Positions 1-8,582 of a DNA stretch of 64,000 nucleotides are shown in pieces. Source of the DNA: Williamsia sp. 1138 (lineage in GTDB: Bacteria > Actinomycetota > Actinomycetes > Mycobacteriales > Mycobacteriaceae); assembly GCF_002095435.2 (NCBI RefSeq), contig NZ_MJEJ02000034.1, forward strand, positions 55,091-119,090. Direction: 5' to 3'. The first letter of the stretch is position 1. Each line of letters opens with the position of its first letter. Both the position numbers and the translations under genes were made by a program. The notes beneath the pieces were generated by a model, which did not search any database, was not told the DNA's origin, and worked only from the letters and a program-made list of their open reading frames with translations.

Positions 1-116
1 TCGAAAACATCATCGTCTCCTTGAAAACAAAAGTGGCAGAGCGGAATCTAGAGTCGCGACGCGCCGAGGTAGGCACGTGCGAGTGTCAAACGAACGTGCC
101 GTTGGCACCTCGTCTG

Positions 117-620
117 TCAGATCCGCAACACCGACAATTTCTCCAAAGATGGCGCCGCCCACGGCGGCGCACGCGAGGCATACCCGCCCATCACCAGCGC
201 CCACGCGGCCGAGCAACTCTCATTTTCTCGTAGATCCAGAAGACGGCGCACCACAATCAACGCGGTCGCGATCGTGATGACGGCCATGCACATCGCCATC
301 CCAACATGCGGCGAACAGCCGTCACTGCACCCCATCTCGAGCACAACACCCGACCCGGCCATCACCGCGGCGGCCAGCTCGTTGGTCTCGGCGTGGTGAC
401 CGACGTCGGGGTGTAAAGCGGAGACCGCCGTGGGACCAGCGGCACTATGTCCGCTGGGGGGATGCACCATCGGTACCGAATGCATCAGCAACACACCCAG
501 CAGCACCCCGAACGCGGCGCACGTCATCACCGCCGCGGTCAGCCACCCGCCCTGGCGGGGGCGCGCAGAAAACCCGGCGATGGACCCGCCGTCAAGGCGC
601 GGCAACACTGGCATATGCAC
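117..620 (-). CDS. Small membrane protein, DUF6153-like
   Basis: A 167-residue protein with a hydrophobic segment at about residues 25-46, a His-containing exported linker (MHSVPMVH), a second hydrophobic segment at about 100-120 containing Met and Cys (MGCSDGCSPHVGMAMCM), and a basic tail. This two-segment pattern with a His/Met/Cys-rich middle resembles actinobacterial DUF6153 proteins, often found beside copper genes. The family assignment is from memory of its appearance, not a search. The ATG at 620 is the only good start. It reads away from the IS21 element and may belong functionally with the copper/envelope genes beyond the insertion sequences. No function is known. Confidence 0.55.
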   Translation of the reverse strand: MHMPVLPRLDGGSIAGFSARPRQGGWLTAAVMTCAAFGVLLGVLLMHSVPMVHPPSGHSAAGPTAVSALHPDVGHHAETNELAAAVMAGSGVVLEMGCSDGCSPHVGMAMCMAVITIATALIVVRRLLDLRENESCSAAWALVMGGYASRAPPWAAPSLEKLSVLRI

Positions 621-1120
621 CCCCGTCCGTTCTTTGTCTCGCTAGCTCTTTACCCCTGGGAGGTATCACCCGATGGTAGATCACGATCAGATCGGCAGCT
701 GGACACTGGATAGAACAAACCCCGTCTACAAGAGGTCGACCTCCACCGGTCGTGGAGGGTCGAAGACGTGCAGAGTGGGGGAGTGCTGCCACGACTCGAA
801 CATAGTTTCGATATAGTAGTACGGTGCGGGTCGGCGGGGCAGAGATGTCCGGGTGCCTAATTGCTTCGTAACTCAGCGTCCTTTCGTTGAGCTACCCACA
901 TCGGCTGGCCATACGCCAACGAGCTGACGCCTGAGGGTGCCTGACACTGCACACGCGGACTGTCTCCACAGAGCGCGGCGCGCTTGACCGGCTGTGGTCA
1001 GTCGATGTGGTCAGTTTGAAGTGCGAACCGCCGCCGGGTCTGACCTCCTTTTGTGTGTGCCCGAACCTCGAGTTCCAACAGTGTGCGAGGGCCCAGCGGG
1101 TTTGGCGTCAGAAATGACTA
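621..1120. other. Intergenic region with an orphan BlaI-type half-site
   Basis: No credible gene is seen. At 814-820 lies TAGTAGT, the right half of the operator dyad repeated elsewhere in the window, overlapping a TATAGT -10-like hexamer (812-817). The left half is not preserved. The promoter points right, but nothing is encoded before the IS21 element at 1121, so its gene may have been lost when the insertion sequences arrived. Confidence 0.35.
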
Positions 1121-1203
1121 TGTCAGCGGTCACGTAATTCCCCAGGTTGATGGGGTTGTCCGTCACGTAATTCCCCACCTGGCCGTCACGTAATTCCCCA
1201 CCC
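1121..1203. repeat. Subterminal transposase-binding repeats of the IS21 element
   Basis: The core GTCACGTAATTCCCCA occurs three times in the same direction at the left end (about 1129, 1162 and 1184). Inverted versions with changes occur at the right end (about 3724-3765). Multiple subterminal copies of the terminal repeat are typical of IS21-family elements and serve as IstA binding sites. Confidence 0.75.
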
Positions 1204-1306
1204 TGGGGTGTGTCGGCCGGGGTTCGGGTGCGGCTACAGGTTCGCTTCTTGCAGGGTCTCCTACCGGCCCTGGAAGGGGCCCGTGGTGGCGAGGAGAACG
1301 TGGACG

Positions 1307-2845
1307 ATGACCGATTTGATGGAGTTGTTCCGGCATTGGCATGGCGGCCGGTCTCAGGTGCAGATCTCGGCGGCGTTGGGGATCGACCGCAAGACGATCC
1401 GAAAGTATCTGGCACCGGCAATCGCGGCCGGCATGACCCCCGGCAGCGGTGAGCGGTTCGACGAGTCGGTGTGGCGGCAGCTGATCGCCGACTGGTTCCC
1501 CGAGGTGGCCGATCCGGCGGTGCGGGCGGTGACCAGACCGGCGATCGCGGCCCACCACGCCTGGATCAAGGACCAGTTGGACGAGTCGGTGACGGTCGCG
1601 ACTATCGCCCAGCGGTTGCGTGATGACCACGGAGTGGATGTGTCCGAGTCGTCGGTACGGCGTTACGTATCAGCAGTATTCGCCGAACAGGTAGCCGAAG
1701 GCAAGGCCACGGTGCCGCGTGGCGCAGTCCCGCCGGGCGAGGAGGCGCAAGTCGATTACGGCAAACTCGGCATGTGGCATGACCCGGTCACCGATCGGCG
1801 GGTGACGGTCTGGGCGTTCGCGATGATCCTGGCGTGCTCACGGTTACTGTTCGTTCAGCCGGTGCTTCGGATGGATCAATCTTCCTGGTGTGCTTCGCAT
1901 GTGGCGGCGTTCGACTACTTCGGCGGTACACCCGCCCGGATCGTGTGCGACAACCTCAAGACCGGGGTCGACCGCCCTGATCTCTACGATCCGAAAATCA
2001 ACCGGGCTTACGCCGAGTTCGCCGCCTTCTACGACGTGCTGATCGACCCCGCCCGCGCGCGCAAACCCAAAGACAAACCGCGGATCGAACGCCCGATGCC
2101 TTACATTCGAGACTCGTTTTGGCGAGGCCGAACCTTCGGCTCGCTACCGCAGATGAAGGAGGCCGCCGTGGTGTGGTGCATCGACGTCTACGGCCAGCAC
2201 GCGCACCGCGGTATCGACGGGATGACACCAGCAGAGCTGTTCGCTCAGATCGAACGATCAGCTCTGAAACCGTTGCCACCAAAACCCTTTGAACATGTCG
2301 TCTACCACGTCGGGAAGGTCGCACCGGATTGTCATGTCAAGGCCGGCAAAGCCCTGTATTCGGTGCCGTGGCGATTAATCGGGCACCGCGTCACGATCCG
2401 CACCGCTGGCGACATGGTGCAGGTTTTCGACGGCGATGAGGTGGCCGCGACCCACGTGCTGCACCTGGCGGGGCGGTCGACGAACTTCGAGCACTACCCA
2501 CCCCACAAAGTCGCCTACACGTTGCAGACCGTGTCCTGGTGCCGCCACCAAGCCGAGGAGATTGGACCCGCGGCGGTGGCCGTGGTCGCCGAACTCTCCG
2601 AGGTCAACGCGCTGCACCGGCTTCGAGCGATCCAAGGCATCGTGGGCCTGCGCAAGAGCTACCCCGACGACCGGATCAACGCCGCCTGCCACCGGGCCAG
2701 CCAGGTCGGTGATGTGCAATACCGCACCATCAAAGGAATCCTGGCCGCCGGCACCGAACACGAAGGTGCACCCGCGCCGGCCGCTGCCGTCGTACCGGCC
2801 CTACTTCGCGGGCCGCAAGCTTTCGACACAGCCTCCGGTCAATAA
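1307..2845 (+). CDS. istA: IS21-family transposase IstA
   Basis: About 512 residues from the ATG at 1307, chosen because GAGGAG (1291-1296) sits at ribosome-binding distance; upstream codons in the frame lack such a site. It opens with a helix-turn-helix (VQISAALGIDRKTIRKYL), followed by a second DNA-binding region and a retroviral-integrase-type DDE core. VDYGKLGMW carries the first Asp, DNLKTGV the second, and the ERPMPYIRDSFWRGR region is typical of IstA. The length is normal for the family. It acts with IstB, encoded 66 bp downstream, to cut and join the element ends. Inner coding looks intact, so the element may still be active. Confidence 0.93.
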   Translation: MTDLMELFRHWHGGRSQVQISAALGIDRKTIRKYLAPAIAAGMTPGSGERFDESVWRQLIADWFPEVADPAVRAVTRPAIAAHHAWIKDQLDESVTVATIAQRLRDDHGVDVSESSVRRYVSAVFAEQVAEGKATVPRGAVPPGEEAQVDYGKLGMWHDPVTDRRVTVWAFAMILACSRLLFVQPVLRMDQSSWCASHVAAFDYFGGTPARIVCDNLKTGVDRPDLYDPKINRAYAEFAAFYDVLIDPARARKPKDKPRIERPMPYIRDSFWRGRTFGSLPQMKEAAVVWCIDVYGQHAHRGIDGMTPAELFAQIERSALKPLPPKPFEHVVYHVGKVAPDCHVKAGKALYSVPWRLIGHRVTIRTAGDMVQVFDGDEVAATHVLHLAGRSTNFEHYPPHKVAYTLQTVSWCRHQAEEIGPAAVAVVAELSEVNALHRLRAIQGIVGLRKSYPDDRINAACHRASQVGDVQYRTIKGILAAGTEHEGAPAPAAAVVPALLRGPQAFDTASGQ

Positions 2846-2911
2846 GACGCATCCGCATTGCCATTGACACACAGCATCTTTCACGACTATCTCACTTAAG
2901 GAACTAGTGCT

Positions 2912-3676
2912 ATGACCATCCACGATCCCAGCCTGCGAGCCGCACTGAAAACCCTCAAGCTCGGGGGCATGCTCGACACCCTCGACGCCCGCCTGGCCCA
3001 AACCCGCGACGGCCAACTCGGCCATCTCGAGTTCTTGCAGGTGCTCTGCGAAGACGAAATCTCCCGACGCGAGCACGCCGCTCTGGCCCGACGCGTACGC
3101 CGCGCTCGCTTCGAGCAACAGGCGACCTTCGAAGACTTCGATTTCACCGCGAACCCGAAACTGCCCGCCGCGATGCTCCGCGACCTCGCCGCACTGCGCT
3201 GGCTCGATGCCGGTGAATCAGTGATCCTCTACGGACCAGTCGGAGTCGGCAAAACCCATGTGGCACAAGCACTCGGCCACCACGTCGCACGACGAGGCGC
3301 GGACGTGCGTTTCGTCAAATGCGCACGCATGCTCGCCGACCTCGCTGGCGGTCACGCTGACCGGACCATCGGCCAACGCATGCGCGAATACACGCGCCCC
3401 GCCGTGCTCATCATCGACGACTTCGCGATGCGTGAGCACACCACCACCGGATCCGACGACCTTTACGACCTCGTCTCAGACCGGGCCATCGCCGGCAAAC
3501 CCCTGATCTTGACCAGCAACCGCGCACCCAAAGACTGGTACCCGCTCTTTCCCAACCCCGTCGTCGCAGAATCGCTGCTCGACCGGCTCATCAACACCAG
3601 CCACCAGATCCTCATGGACGGCCCCTCCTACCGACCCCGCAAACGACCCGGACGCCCCGCCAAGAAGACCACCTGA
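2912..3676 (+). CDS. istB: IS21-family helper ATPase IstB
   Basis: A 254-residue AAA+ ATPase related to DnaC. The Walker A motif is GPVGVGKTH (about residue 110) and Walker B is AVLIIDDFAM (about 166). A basic tail (RPRKRPGRPAKK) probably contacts DNA. IstB proteins select the target and stimulate IstA. The ATG at 2912 lies 66 bp after istA and is preceded by AAGGA (2898-2902). Family length is about 250 residues, so this copy is complete. Confidence 0.93.
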   Translation: MTIHDPSLRAALKTLKLGGMLDTLDARLAQTRDGQLGHLEFLQVLCEDEISRREHAALARRVRRARFEQQATFEDFDFTANPKLPAAMLRDLAALRWLDAGESVILYGPVGVGKTHVAQALGHHVARRGADVRFVKCARMLADLAGGHADRTIGQRMREYTRPAVLIIDDFAMREHTTTGSDDLYDLVSDRAIAGKPLILTSNRAPKDWYPLFPNPVVAESLLDRLINTSHQILMDGPSYRPRKRPGRPAKKTT

Positions 3677-3864
3677 CCCCACCCGACCTGCTCAGCTACG
3701 CTGACCCCAGCACGCTCGGACATGGGGAATTACCTGACGGAAACCCCTGAGGAATTACGTGACCGTCGACAACTACTGAGATGACGGACCTTCGAGTCCT
3801 GCAATTAGGTCGTCGATTGACTCCGACTGGCTCGTGGACCGTGTTGCCGGACGAGGAGAGGTAC

Positions 3865-5097
3865 GTGGAAGTATTTTGTGGAATCGATTGGGCCAGCGAC
3901 CATCACGACATCGCGCTCGTCGACGCAGAGGGGACTGTGTTGTCCAAGGAGCGCGTAGCGAACGATGCTGCTGGGTTCGCGCGTCTCCTGGAACTGTTGG
4001 CTGACGCTGGCGATACAGCAGACAATTTGATCCCGGTGGCGATCGAGACCGACCACGGCCTGTGGGTCGCGAGCCTGGTCGAGACCGGGCGACAGGTGCA
4101 CGCCATCAACCCGCTGGCGGCAGCGCGGTACCGGACCAGGCACTCGGTATCGAGAGCGAAAGCGGACATCACCGACGCGATCGCGCTGGCCAACATAGTG
4201 CGCACCGACCGCCACGCCCACCGTCCAGTCCCGGTCGACACAGAGCTGGCCAAGGCTGTCAGAGTCTTAGCGCGAGCCCAGCAGGACGCGGTGTGGGAAC
4301 GCTCGGCCATCGGGAACCGCATCGCAGCCCTGCTGGGGGAGTTCTACCCAGCCGCGCTGCAGATGGTGGCGCTACTCACAGGCGGCCTCACTCGGGCCGA
4401 TGTACGCACTATCTTGCGCCGAGCGTCAACACCTGCGGTAGCGCTGACGTTGACGCCAGTGAAGTTGCGCGGCTTGCTGGTTCGCGCTGGTCGTGAGCGC
4501 TATATCGCCGAGCATGCCACTGCGTTGCGAGCAATCTTCGCCACGGCGCAGCTACGGCAACCGGAACTCGTTGAAGAAGCGATGGGTATTCACCTGATCG
4601 CTTTGCTCGACCAGTACGAAGCCGTCGACCAGGCAGCACGGCGGTTGGCGGAGGCGACGAGTGAACGGTTCGTCGAGCATCCGGACGCCGCAGTCATCGT
4701 CAGCTTCCCCGGGTTGTCCGCGGTTTCCGGCGCCCGGCTGCTGGGTGAACTCGGAGACGACCGAAACCGGTTCACTGACGCGCGTGGCCTCAAAGCCTAT
4801 GCCGGCGCTGCCCCGGTGACCCGTGCCAGCGGCCGCAAGACCGTGGTGACACACCGCCGCGTCAAGAACAGGAGACTCGAATCGATCGGGTCAAGTTGGA
4901 CGCTGGCATCGCTGCGGGCCTCGCCCGGTGCGCGCTCGCACTATGACCGACGACGAAGCGTGGGCGACTGGAACCGGGCGGCGCAGCGGAACCTGTACAA
5001 CAAGTTCCTCGGCCAGCTGTACACCTGCCTTCACACGGGCCAGCTGTATGACGAGGGGCGAGCATTCCCTTCCGAATTGTTGGAGCCGGCCGCCTGA
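3865..5097 (+). CDS. IS110-family transposase (DEDD type)
   Basis: About 410 residues from GTG 3865, which has GAGGAG upstream; an earlier ATG at 3781 adds 28 unconserved residues. The N-terminal RuvC-like domain shows the DEDD acidic set: GIDWASDHHDIALVD, AIETDH, and KADITDAIALA. The C-terminal domain has the IS116/IS110/IS902 signature around FPGLSAVSGARLLGELGD and LKAYAGAAPVT, including the conserved Ser region. IS110 elements lack terminal inverted repeats, so ends cannot be set by eye. The start lies only about 90 bp from the right end of the IS21 element, so the two elements abut. Confidence 0.9.
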   Translation: MEVFCGIDWASDHHDIALVDAEGTVLSKERVANDAAGFARLLELLADAGDTADNLIPVAIETDHGLWVASLVETGRQVHAINPLAAARYRTRHSVSRAKADITDAIALANIVRTDRHAHRPVPVDTELAKAVRVLARAQQDAVWERSAIGNRIAALLGEFYPAALQMVALLTGGLTRADVRTILRRASTPAVALTLTPVKLRGLLVRAGRERYIAEHATALRAIFATAQLRQPELVEEAMGIHLIALLDQYEAVDQAARRLAEATSERFVEHPDAAVIVSFPGLSAVSGARLLGELGDDRNRFTDARGLKAYAGAAPVTRASGRKTVVTHRRVKNRRLESIGSSWTLASLRASPGARSHYDRRRSVGDWNRAAQRNLYNKFLGQLYTCLHTGQLYDEGRAFPSELLEPAA

Positions 5098-5140
5098 TTT
5101 CGCCGGGCGGCCTCGTCCCGTGGGTTGGGCCTGACCGAGG

Positions 5141-5620
5141 CTACGGGCTGGGCTGGCACATGGGACTGCTGGTGACGAGTAGCGGACAGATGGCGGCTTT
5201 GCCGATCTTCCAGCTACCTTCGTCGTAGATGAGCGGGATTTCGGCGCTGTAGACGGGTGCGCTTGTCCTGTGGACTTCTACGTTCGCGTGCGCAGACTCG
5301 TTCGGTTCGGCCAACGACGTTGGTGCAATGAACCGGTAGGTTGCTGTTCCCTGGTCTGCGATCTTGGTGAAAACGTCTCGGTCGGCATCGGAGTCCTCCA
5401 CCAGCGCAATCTTCTCGGCGGCAGGTACGTTCGGGTCAACGATGATCTCCATCACCCGGTTCAACGCTGAAGCAGGAGGTGCGGCGGACCCGTTCGCTAA
5501 CGCATCCTGGTGGTCGGGGCTGAGCAGAGGATCATTCGCTGGCTCATCCGCGCCGCACGCGGCGACGAGAAACGTCGCCGCGATCGATACCCGCCATCCG
5601 TATCGCGTTCGACCAGCCAT
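5141..5620 (-). CDS. Mtb12/CFP-2-like secreted lipoprotein
   Basis: A 159-residue protein with an N-terminal signal ending in a lipobox (LVAAC, Cys about residue 23), so it should be lipid-anchored outside the membrane. The mature part resembles the Mtb12 (CFP-2) antigen fold: IIVDPNVPAAEKIALVEDSD corresponds to the Mtb12 opening helix, and YSAEIPLIYDEGSWKIGK to its last strands. Such domains are NTF2-like and have no known enzymatic role. Two Cys near the C-terminus (CPLLV...MCQP) could form a disulfide. It lies just beyond the IS110 transposase and reads toward it. Confidence 0.7.
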   Translation of the reverse strand: MAGRTRYGWRVSIAATFLVAACGADEPANDPLLSPDHQDALANGSAAPPASALNRVMEIIVDPNVPAAEKIALVEDSDADRDVFTKIADQGTATYRFIAPTSLAEPNESAHANVEVHRTSAPVYSAEIPLIYDEGSWKIGKAAICPLLVTSSPMCQPSP

Positions 5621-5757
5621 ATCGCAACATTCTCACATCTGACGGCACGTGAGGCGGCAAGAGCGATCTCGCCCGAGATTGGGTAGGCAACCAGTGCGTA
5701 GACAAGAACTCAACGGCCTCGTCGTCTGAGGATTGAGAGACAACCGGATAAGGCGGT

Positions 5758-6474
5758 CTATGAAGTCGGTTGCGGTGGTGAGTATGGAGGTGGGTACTCG
5801 TCGCCCGGTTGCGGGATCGGGAAGGTCAAAGATGGGGTCTCAGTAGGCGCGGCGCTGGATCTCGGTGCGCCTTGGAGGTTGTCGTTGTGTGCTGCTGCGG
5901 CGGCGGCCAGTGGCGGCGAGGAGGGGTCGCGTGCTTGTTGTTCGGTTATTTTGACGTCTCCGTAAATCGGGATGAGGGTGTACCAACCTTCTGACGGCGA
6001 TGCGTTGGTGGCGAACAGGTACCACTGGCCGCTGTTGAGCGGACGGTCGCCGCCTAGGGACATGTAAGCGCCGCTGCGGGTTCCGCCTTGTTGGTTGACG
6101 ATCACGGTGGCCGATACCTCGCCCTTGAGCTGAACCCCGGTGGTCACGGTGAACTGGGTTTCGGGGAAACTGCTTCGAGATTTCGAACCAGCAAAGGCGT
6201 CGACGCGTCCGGTGAACACGTGGGTCGTCTCCGCCATCAGATTTCGTATGTCACTGAAATCCGTGGTGGCGTCGAAGGGTGAGATCAGGGTTGTTGTCGC
6301 CGACTCGGTGGGTGCATTGCCCATGTTGACGGTCGTTTTTCCGCAGCCGGATAGGGCCGCAGCTGCCCACAGCGTCACTACAAGAAGTGCGAGTCCACGC
6401 CGGCCGCCGCAGGACGAAGGGTGGGTGCAGGCAATTGTGCCTGGACTGGGCTGTTTCACGGTCTCGTCAGGCAT
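5758..6474 (-). CDS. Probable lipoprotein of unknown function
   Basis: A start at ATG 6474 gives 238 residues. An upstream ATG at 6552 is possible but adds an unconserved basic stretch. A hydrophobic stretch ends in the lipobox LSGC (about residue 43), predicting a lipid-anchored exported protein. The mature domain is beta-rich (FTVTTGVQLKGEVSATVIVN, GQWYLFATNASPSEGWYTLI), and the C-terminus is low-complexity Pro-rich (PQPGDEYPPPYSPPQP). I do not recognise the family. The VYLF/GxWYLF pattern recalls small actinobacterial exported proteins of unknown role. Confidence 0.6.
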   Translation of the reverse strand: MPDETVKQPSPGTIACTHPSSCGGRRGLALLVVTLWAAAALSGCGKTTVNMGNAPTESATTTLISPFDATTDFSDIRNLMAETTHVFTGRVDAFAGSKSRSSFPETQFTVTTGVQLKGEVSATVIVNQQGGTRSGAYMSLGGDRPLNSGQWYLFATNASPSEGWYTLIPIYGDVKITEQQARDPSSPPLAAAAAAHNDNLQGAPRSSAAPTETPSLTFPIPQPGDEYPPPYSPPQPTS

Positions 6475-6691
6475 CACGAGGATCGCGCGTTGAGGCGTGT
6501 GCCGACCGTTCGTGAATCGGGTCTGGATGCGCTCATGGCACCACCGTCTCACACCGGCACGACCGCAGGAAGTGGCCTTTGACTACTCCCGGATAGTTTC
6601 CGGACTTGACGACTTAGCAACCTGAGATGTCTCTGTGTCCTGTCAAGCGCAGGATGTTCGAATCTGCGGCCGACGTACGCCGTGGGACAGG

Positions 6692-7051
6692 TCAGCGGCA
6701 GCAGGTCGGGTCCAACACCTGCCGCAACGCTTGCAGCGCGTCGGTATGGGCGCGGTAGAAGACGTTCATGCCGCGACGTTCGGGGCGGACCATCCCGGCT
6801 TTCTTGAGCTGACCGAGGTGATGGCTGACGGTCGGCTCGGATAGCCCGACTGCGGCCGCCAGGTCGCAGGTGCAGACTTCGCCCGCGTCGTCGGTGAGCA
6901 GGATCGACATCAACTTGATCCGAACCGGATCCGCCAATGCCTTGAGCCGCAGCGCCACCTCCAGGGCCGCGTCGTCATCCATCGGGGACGCCGAGACCGG
7001 TGCGCAGCAGATGGGTGCGGTCATGTCGATCACCGGCAACGTCTTGGGCAT
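6692..7051 (-). CDS. arsR: ArsR/SmtB-family arsenic/cadmium sensor
   Basis: 119 residues from ATG 7051. It has a winged helix with recognition helix around LSEPTVSHHLGQLKKAGMV and the ArsR metal site ELCVCD-like motif EVCTCDL (Cys60, Cys62). A further Cys pair (ICCAP, 15-16) and Cys-Cys at the C-terminus (PTCCR) suggest additional thiolate ligands for As(III)/Cd(II). It is divergent from cadI, as in M. tuberculosis Rv2640c-Rv2641, and should repress both genes through the intergenic palindrome at 7074-7088 until metal binds. Confidence 0.88.
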   Translation of the reverse strand: MPKTLPVIDMTAPICCAPVSASPMDDDAALEVALRLKALADPVRIKLMSILLTDDAGEVCTCDLAAAVGLSEPTVSHHLGQLKKAGMVRPERRGMNVFYRAHTDALQALRQVLDPTCCR

Positions 7052-7073
7052 GACACCAATCTTACCCACGCTA

Positions 7074-7088
7074 TTGACATATGTCGAA
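7074..7088. promoter_or_regulatory. ArsR operator between arsR and cadI
   Basis: TTGACATATGTCGAA contains the perfect palindrome GACATATGTC (7076-7085). It lies 23 bp from the arsR start and about 60 bp from the cadI start, in the divergent promoter. Dyads of this kind with AT-rich centres are typical ArsR/SmtB sites. Confidence 0.6.
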
Positions 7089-7148
7089 GAGGTCGGCACT
7101 CTGGGTGGCGACGGTAGTTCGATGTATGTCTCACAGGTGGAGGTAGTT

Positions 7149-7649
7149 ATGTCCCGTATGCAGTTGGCGCTCAATGTCGACGATCTTGATCAGGCGGTCG
7201 AGTTCTATTCGAAGTTGTTCAATGTTGCTCCGGCCAAACGCAAACCGGGCTATGCCAACTTTGCGGTGGCAGAGCCCCCGCTGAAACTGGTCCTGCTGGA
7301 GAACCCGGGCCAGGGCGGCACGATCAATCACCTCGGGGTGGAGGTCGAGTCCAGCGACACCGTGCATTCGGAGATCGCCCGGCTCAGCGGCGAGGGACTG
7401 TTCACCGAGGAGGAGATCAACGCGACGTGTTGCTTCGCCACCCAAGACAAAGTGTGGGTGACCGGACCGGCCGGGGAGAAGTGGGAGGTCTATACGGTCC
7501 TTTCTGACTCGGACACCTTCGGCACCAGCCCTAAGCTGTTGGCGGACAGTGCCACTGAGTCCGAGGAGTCGTCGGTGTGCTGCGGTACCGCCGGCGGGTC
7601 GCAGGAAGCGCAGAGCGCGGCGAGTACGACGTCGGCGGCTTGCTGCTAA
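7149..7649 (+). CDS. cadI: Cadmium-inducible glyoxalase-fold protein CadI
   Basis: 166 residues from ATG 7149, preceded by GGAGG. A single VOC/glyoxalase domain (SRMQLALNVDDLDQAVEFYSK at the start; EVEINATCCFATQDKVWV and EKWEVYTV later) matches M. tuberculosis CadI (Rv2641). The tail is Cys-rich (SSVCCGT, SAACC), which may bind cadmium or arsenite. CadI genes sit in ars operons, and related VOC proteins (ArsI) cleave organoarsenicals. Which activity this copy has cannot be read here. It is divergent from arsR, with arsC convergent downstream. Confidence 0.88.
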   Translation: MSRMQLALNVDDLDQAVEFYSKLFNVAPAKRKPGYANFAVAEPPLKLVLLENPGQGGTINHLGVEVESSDTVHSEIARLSGEGLFTEEEINATCCFATQDKVWVTGPAGEKWEVYTVLSDSDTFGTSPKLLADSATESEESSVCCGTAGGSQEAQSAASTTSAACC

Positions 7650-7700
7650 GGACTTCTGCGGTATCGGTGGGCTCCTACTTTCCGGGACTCACCGACGGGC

Positions 7701-8120
7701 TCAGGATGTGCTCAAGCGGGTGGTCAAGTCGGTGACCCGGGCGGCGATGTCGTCTCGGATCAGGCGCATGCGCTCGATTCCGTCGATACCTCGCAGCGAC
7801 GGTTCGTCGGTCTCCCAGACCTCGACGATGACGCCGTCGGGTGCAGTGACGTTCGCGGAGGTACCGAGTACGACGGTGAGGTCGGCGCCGCGCATCAGGT
7901 CATCGGTGAGCTGACGCGGTGCGTGGCCACCGATGTCCACGCCGACTTCGGCGAGCACCTGTGCGGACATGTCGTTGACGTTCTTGCCGAGGGCGGCGTC
8001 GGTGCCAGCCGAGGAGGCGGTGATCGCCGCACCGGCGATCTTCTCGGATAGTCCTTGGGCCATCACCGATTTGCCGCGGTTGCTCACACAGACGAACAAA
8101 ATCTGCGGCGGCGTGCTCAC
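7701..8120 (-). CDS. ArsC-like low-molecular-weight phosphatase with altered P-loop
   Basis: A 139-residue low-MW phosphotyrosine-phosphatase fold. The P-loop reads FVCVSNRGKSVMA, so the CX5R motif is C11-X5-K17: the arginine that normally binds the oxyanion is Lys. The C-terminal region has DEPSLRGIDGIERMRLIRDDI, typical of this subfamily. Its start overlaps the end of the canonical arsC by four bases (ATGA), so translation is coupled. Similar Gly-Lys-Ser variants occur in actinobacterial genomes as I recall. It may be a second arsenate reductase or a partner of the upstream enzyme. Confidence 0.75.
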   Translation of the reverse strand: MSTPPQILFVCVSNRGKSVMAQGLSEKIAGAAITASSAGTDAALGKNVNDMSAQVLAEVGVDIGGHAPRQLTDDLMRGADLTVVLGTSANVTAPDGVIVEVWETDEPSLRGIDGIERMRLIRDDIAARVTDLTTRLSTS

Positions 8121-8548
8121 AGCACCCCTCGAGTGGTGTGCGCAACGGGCGCGATCTCGGCGAGCAAGTCAACGACCAGGGCCCGGATCTGGTCGCGAAT
8201 CGGCCGGACCGCGTCGACGCCCTTGCCGGCGGGATCGGCCAGGGCCCAGTCGCGGTAGCTGACCCCAGGAAACACCGGGCAGGCATCCCCGCAACCCATG
8301 GTGATCACCACGTCGGAGGATTCGACGGTATCGGGGGTGAGGATCTTCGGGGACTGGTCGGAGATATCGATGCCGACCTCGGCCATCGCCTCCACGGCCG
8401 CAGCATTGATGGTCTGCGCGGGCGCCGATCCGGCGGACCGAACCTCCACCTGCCCGCCTCCCAGTGCGGTGAGGAAACCGGCGGCCATCTGGGAGCGGCC
8501 CGCGTTGTGCACGCAGACAAACAACACGCTCGGCAGGGTTGTAGACAT
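8117..8548 (-). CDS. arsC: Arsenate reductase / arsenate-mycothiol transferase
   Basis: 143 residues from ATG 8548. The canonical low-MW-phosphatase P-loop is FVCVHNAGRSQMA (Cys12, Arg18), and the DPAGKGVDAVRPIRDQI region ends the fold. Actinobacterial ArsC enzymes couple arsenate to mycothiol and release As(III) with mycoredoxin. The single N-terminal Cys plus CGDACP (about 83-88) leaves open a thioredoxin-type relay. It is in an operon arsR-acr3-arsC-arsC-like, 34 bp after acr3. Confidence 0.88.
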   Translation of the reverse strand: MSTTLPSVLFVCVHNAGRSQMAAGFLTALGGGQVEVRSAGSAPAQTINAAAVEAMAEVGIDISDQSPKILTPDTVESSDVVITMGCGDACPVFPGVSYRDWALADPAGKGVDAVRPIRDQIRALVVDLLAEIAPVAHTTRGVL

Positions 8549-8582
8549 GAATGTCGCTTCCTTGTCGGTCTTGTGGGAGTGG

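Larger units (their letters stand above)
1121..3771 (+). mobile_element. IS21-family insertion sequence, complete
   Basis: The element is bounded by TG...CA ends with imperfect terminal inverted repeats. The left end begins TGTCAGCGGTCACGTAA at 1121. The right end, read inward from 3771, begins TGTCGACGGTCACGTAA. Both are flanked by the same four bases, ACTA (1117-1120 and 3772-3775), the short target duplication expected of IS21 transposition. It carries istA and istB in tandem. Intact ends, an intact duplication and open reading frames imply a recent insertion. Confidence 0.9.

Noticed and set aside
1..116. Open frames at the left edge (10-216, 21-233)
   Set aside because: Short Arg/Pro-rich frames in all directions without start signals; the region upstream of the small membrane gene's 3' end shows no feature I can support.
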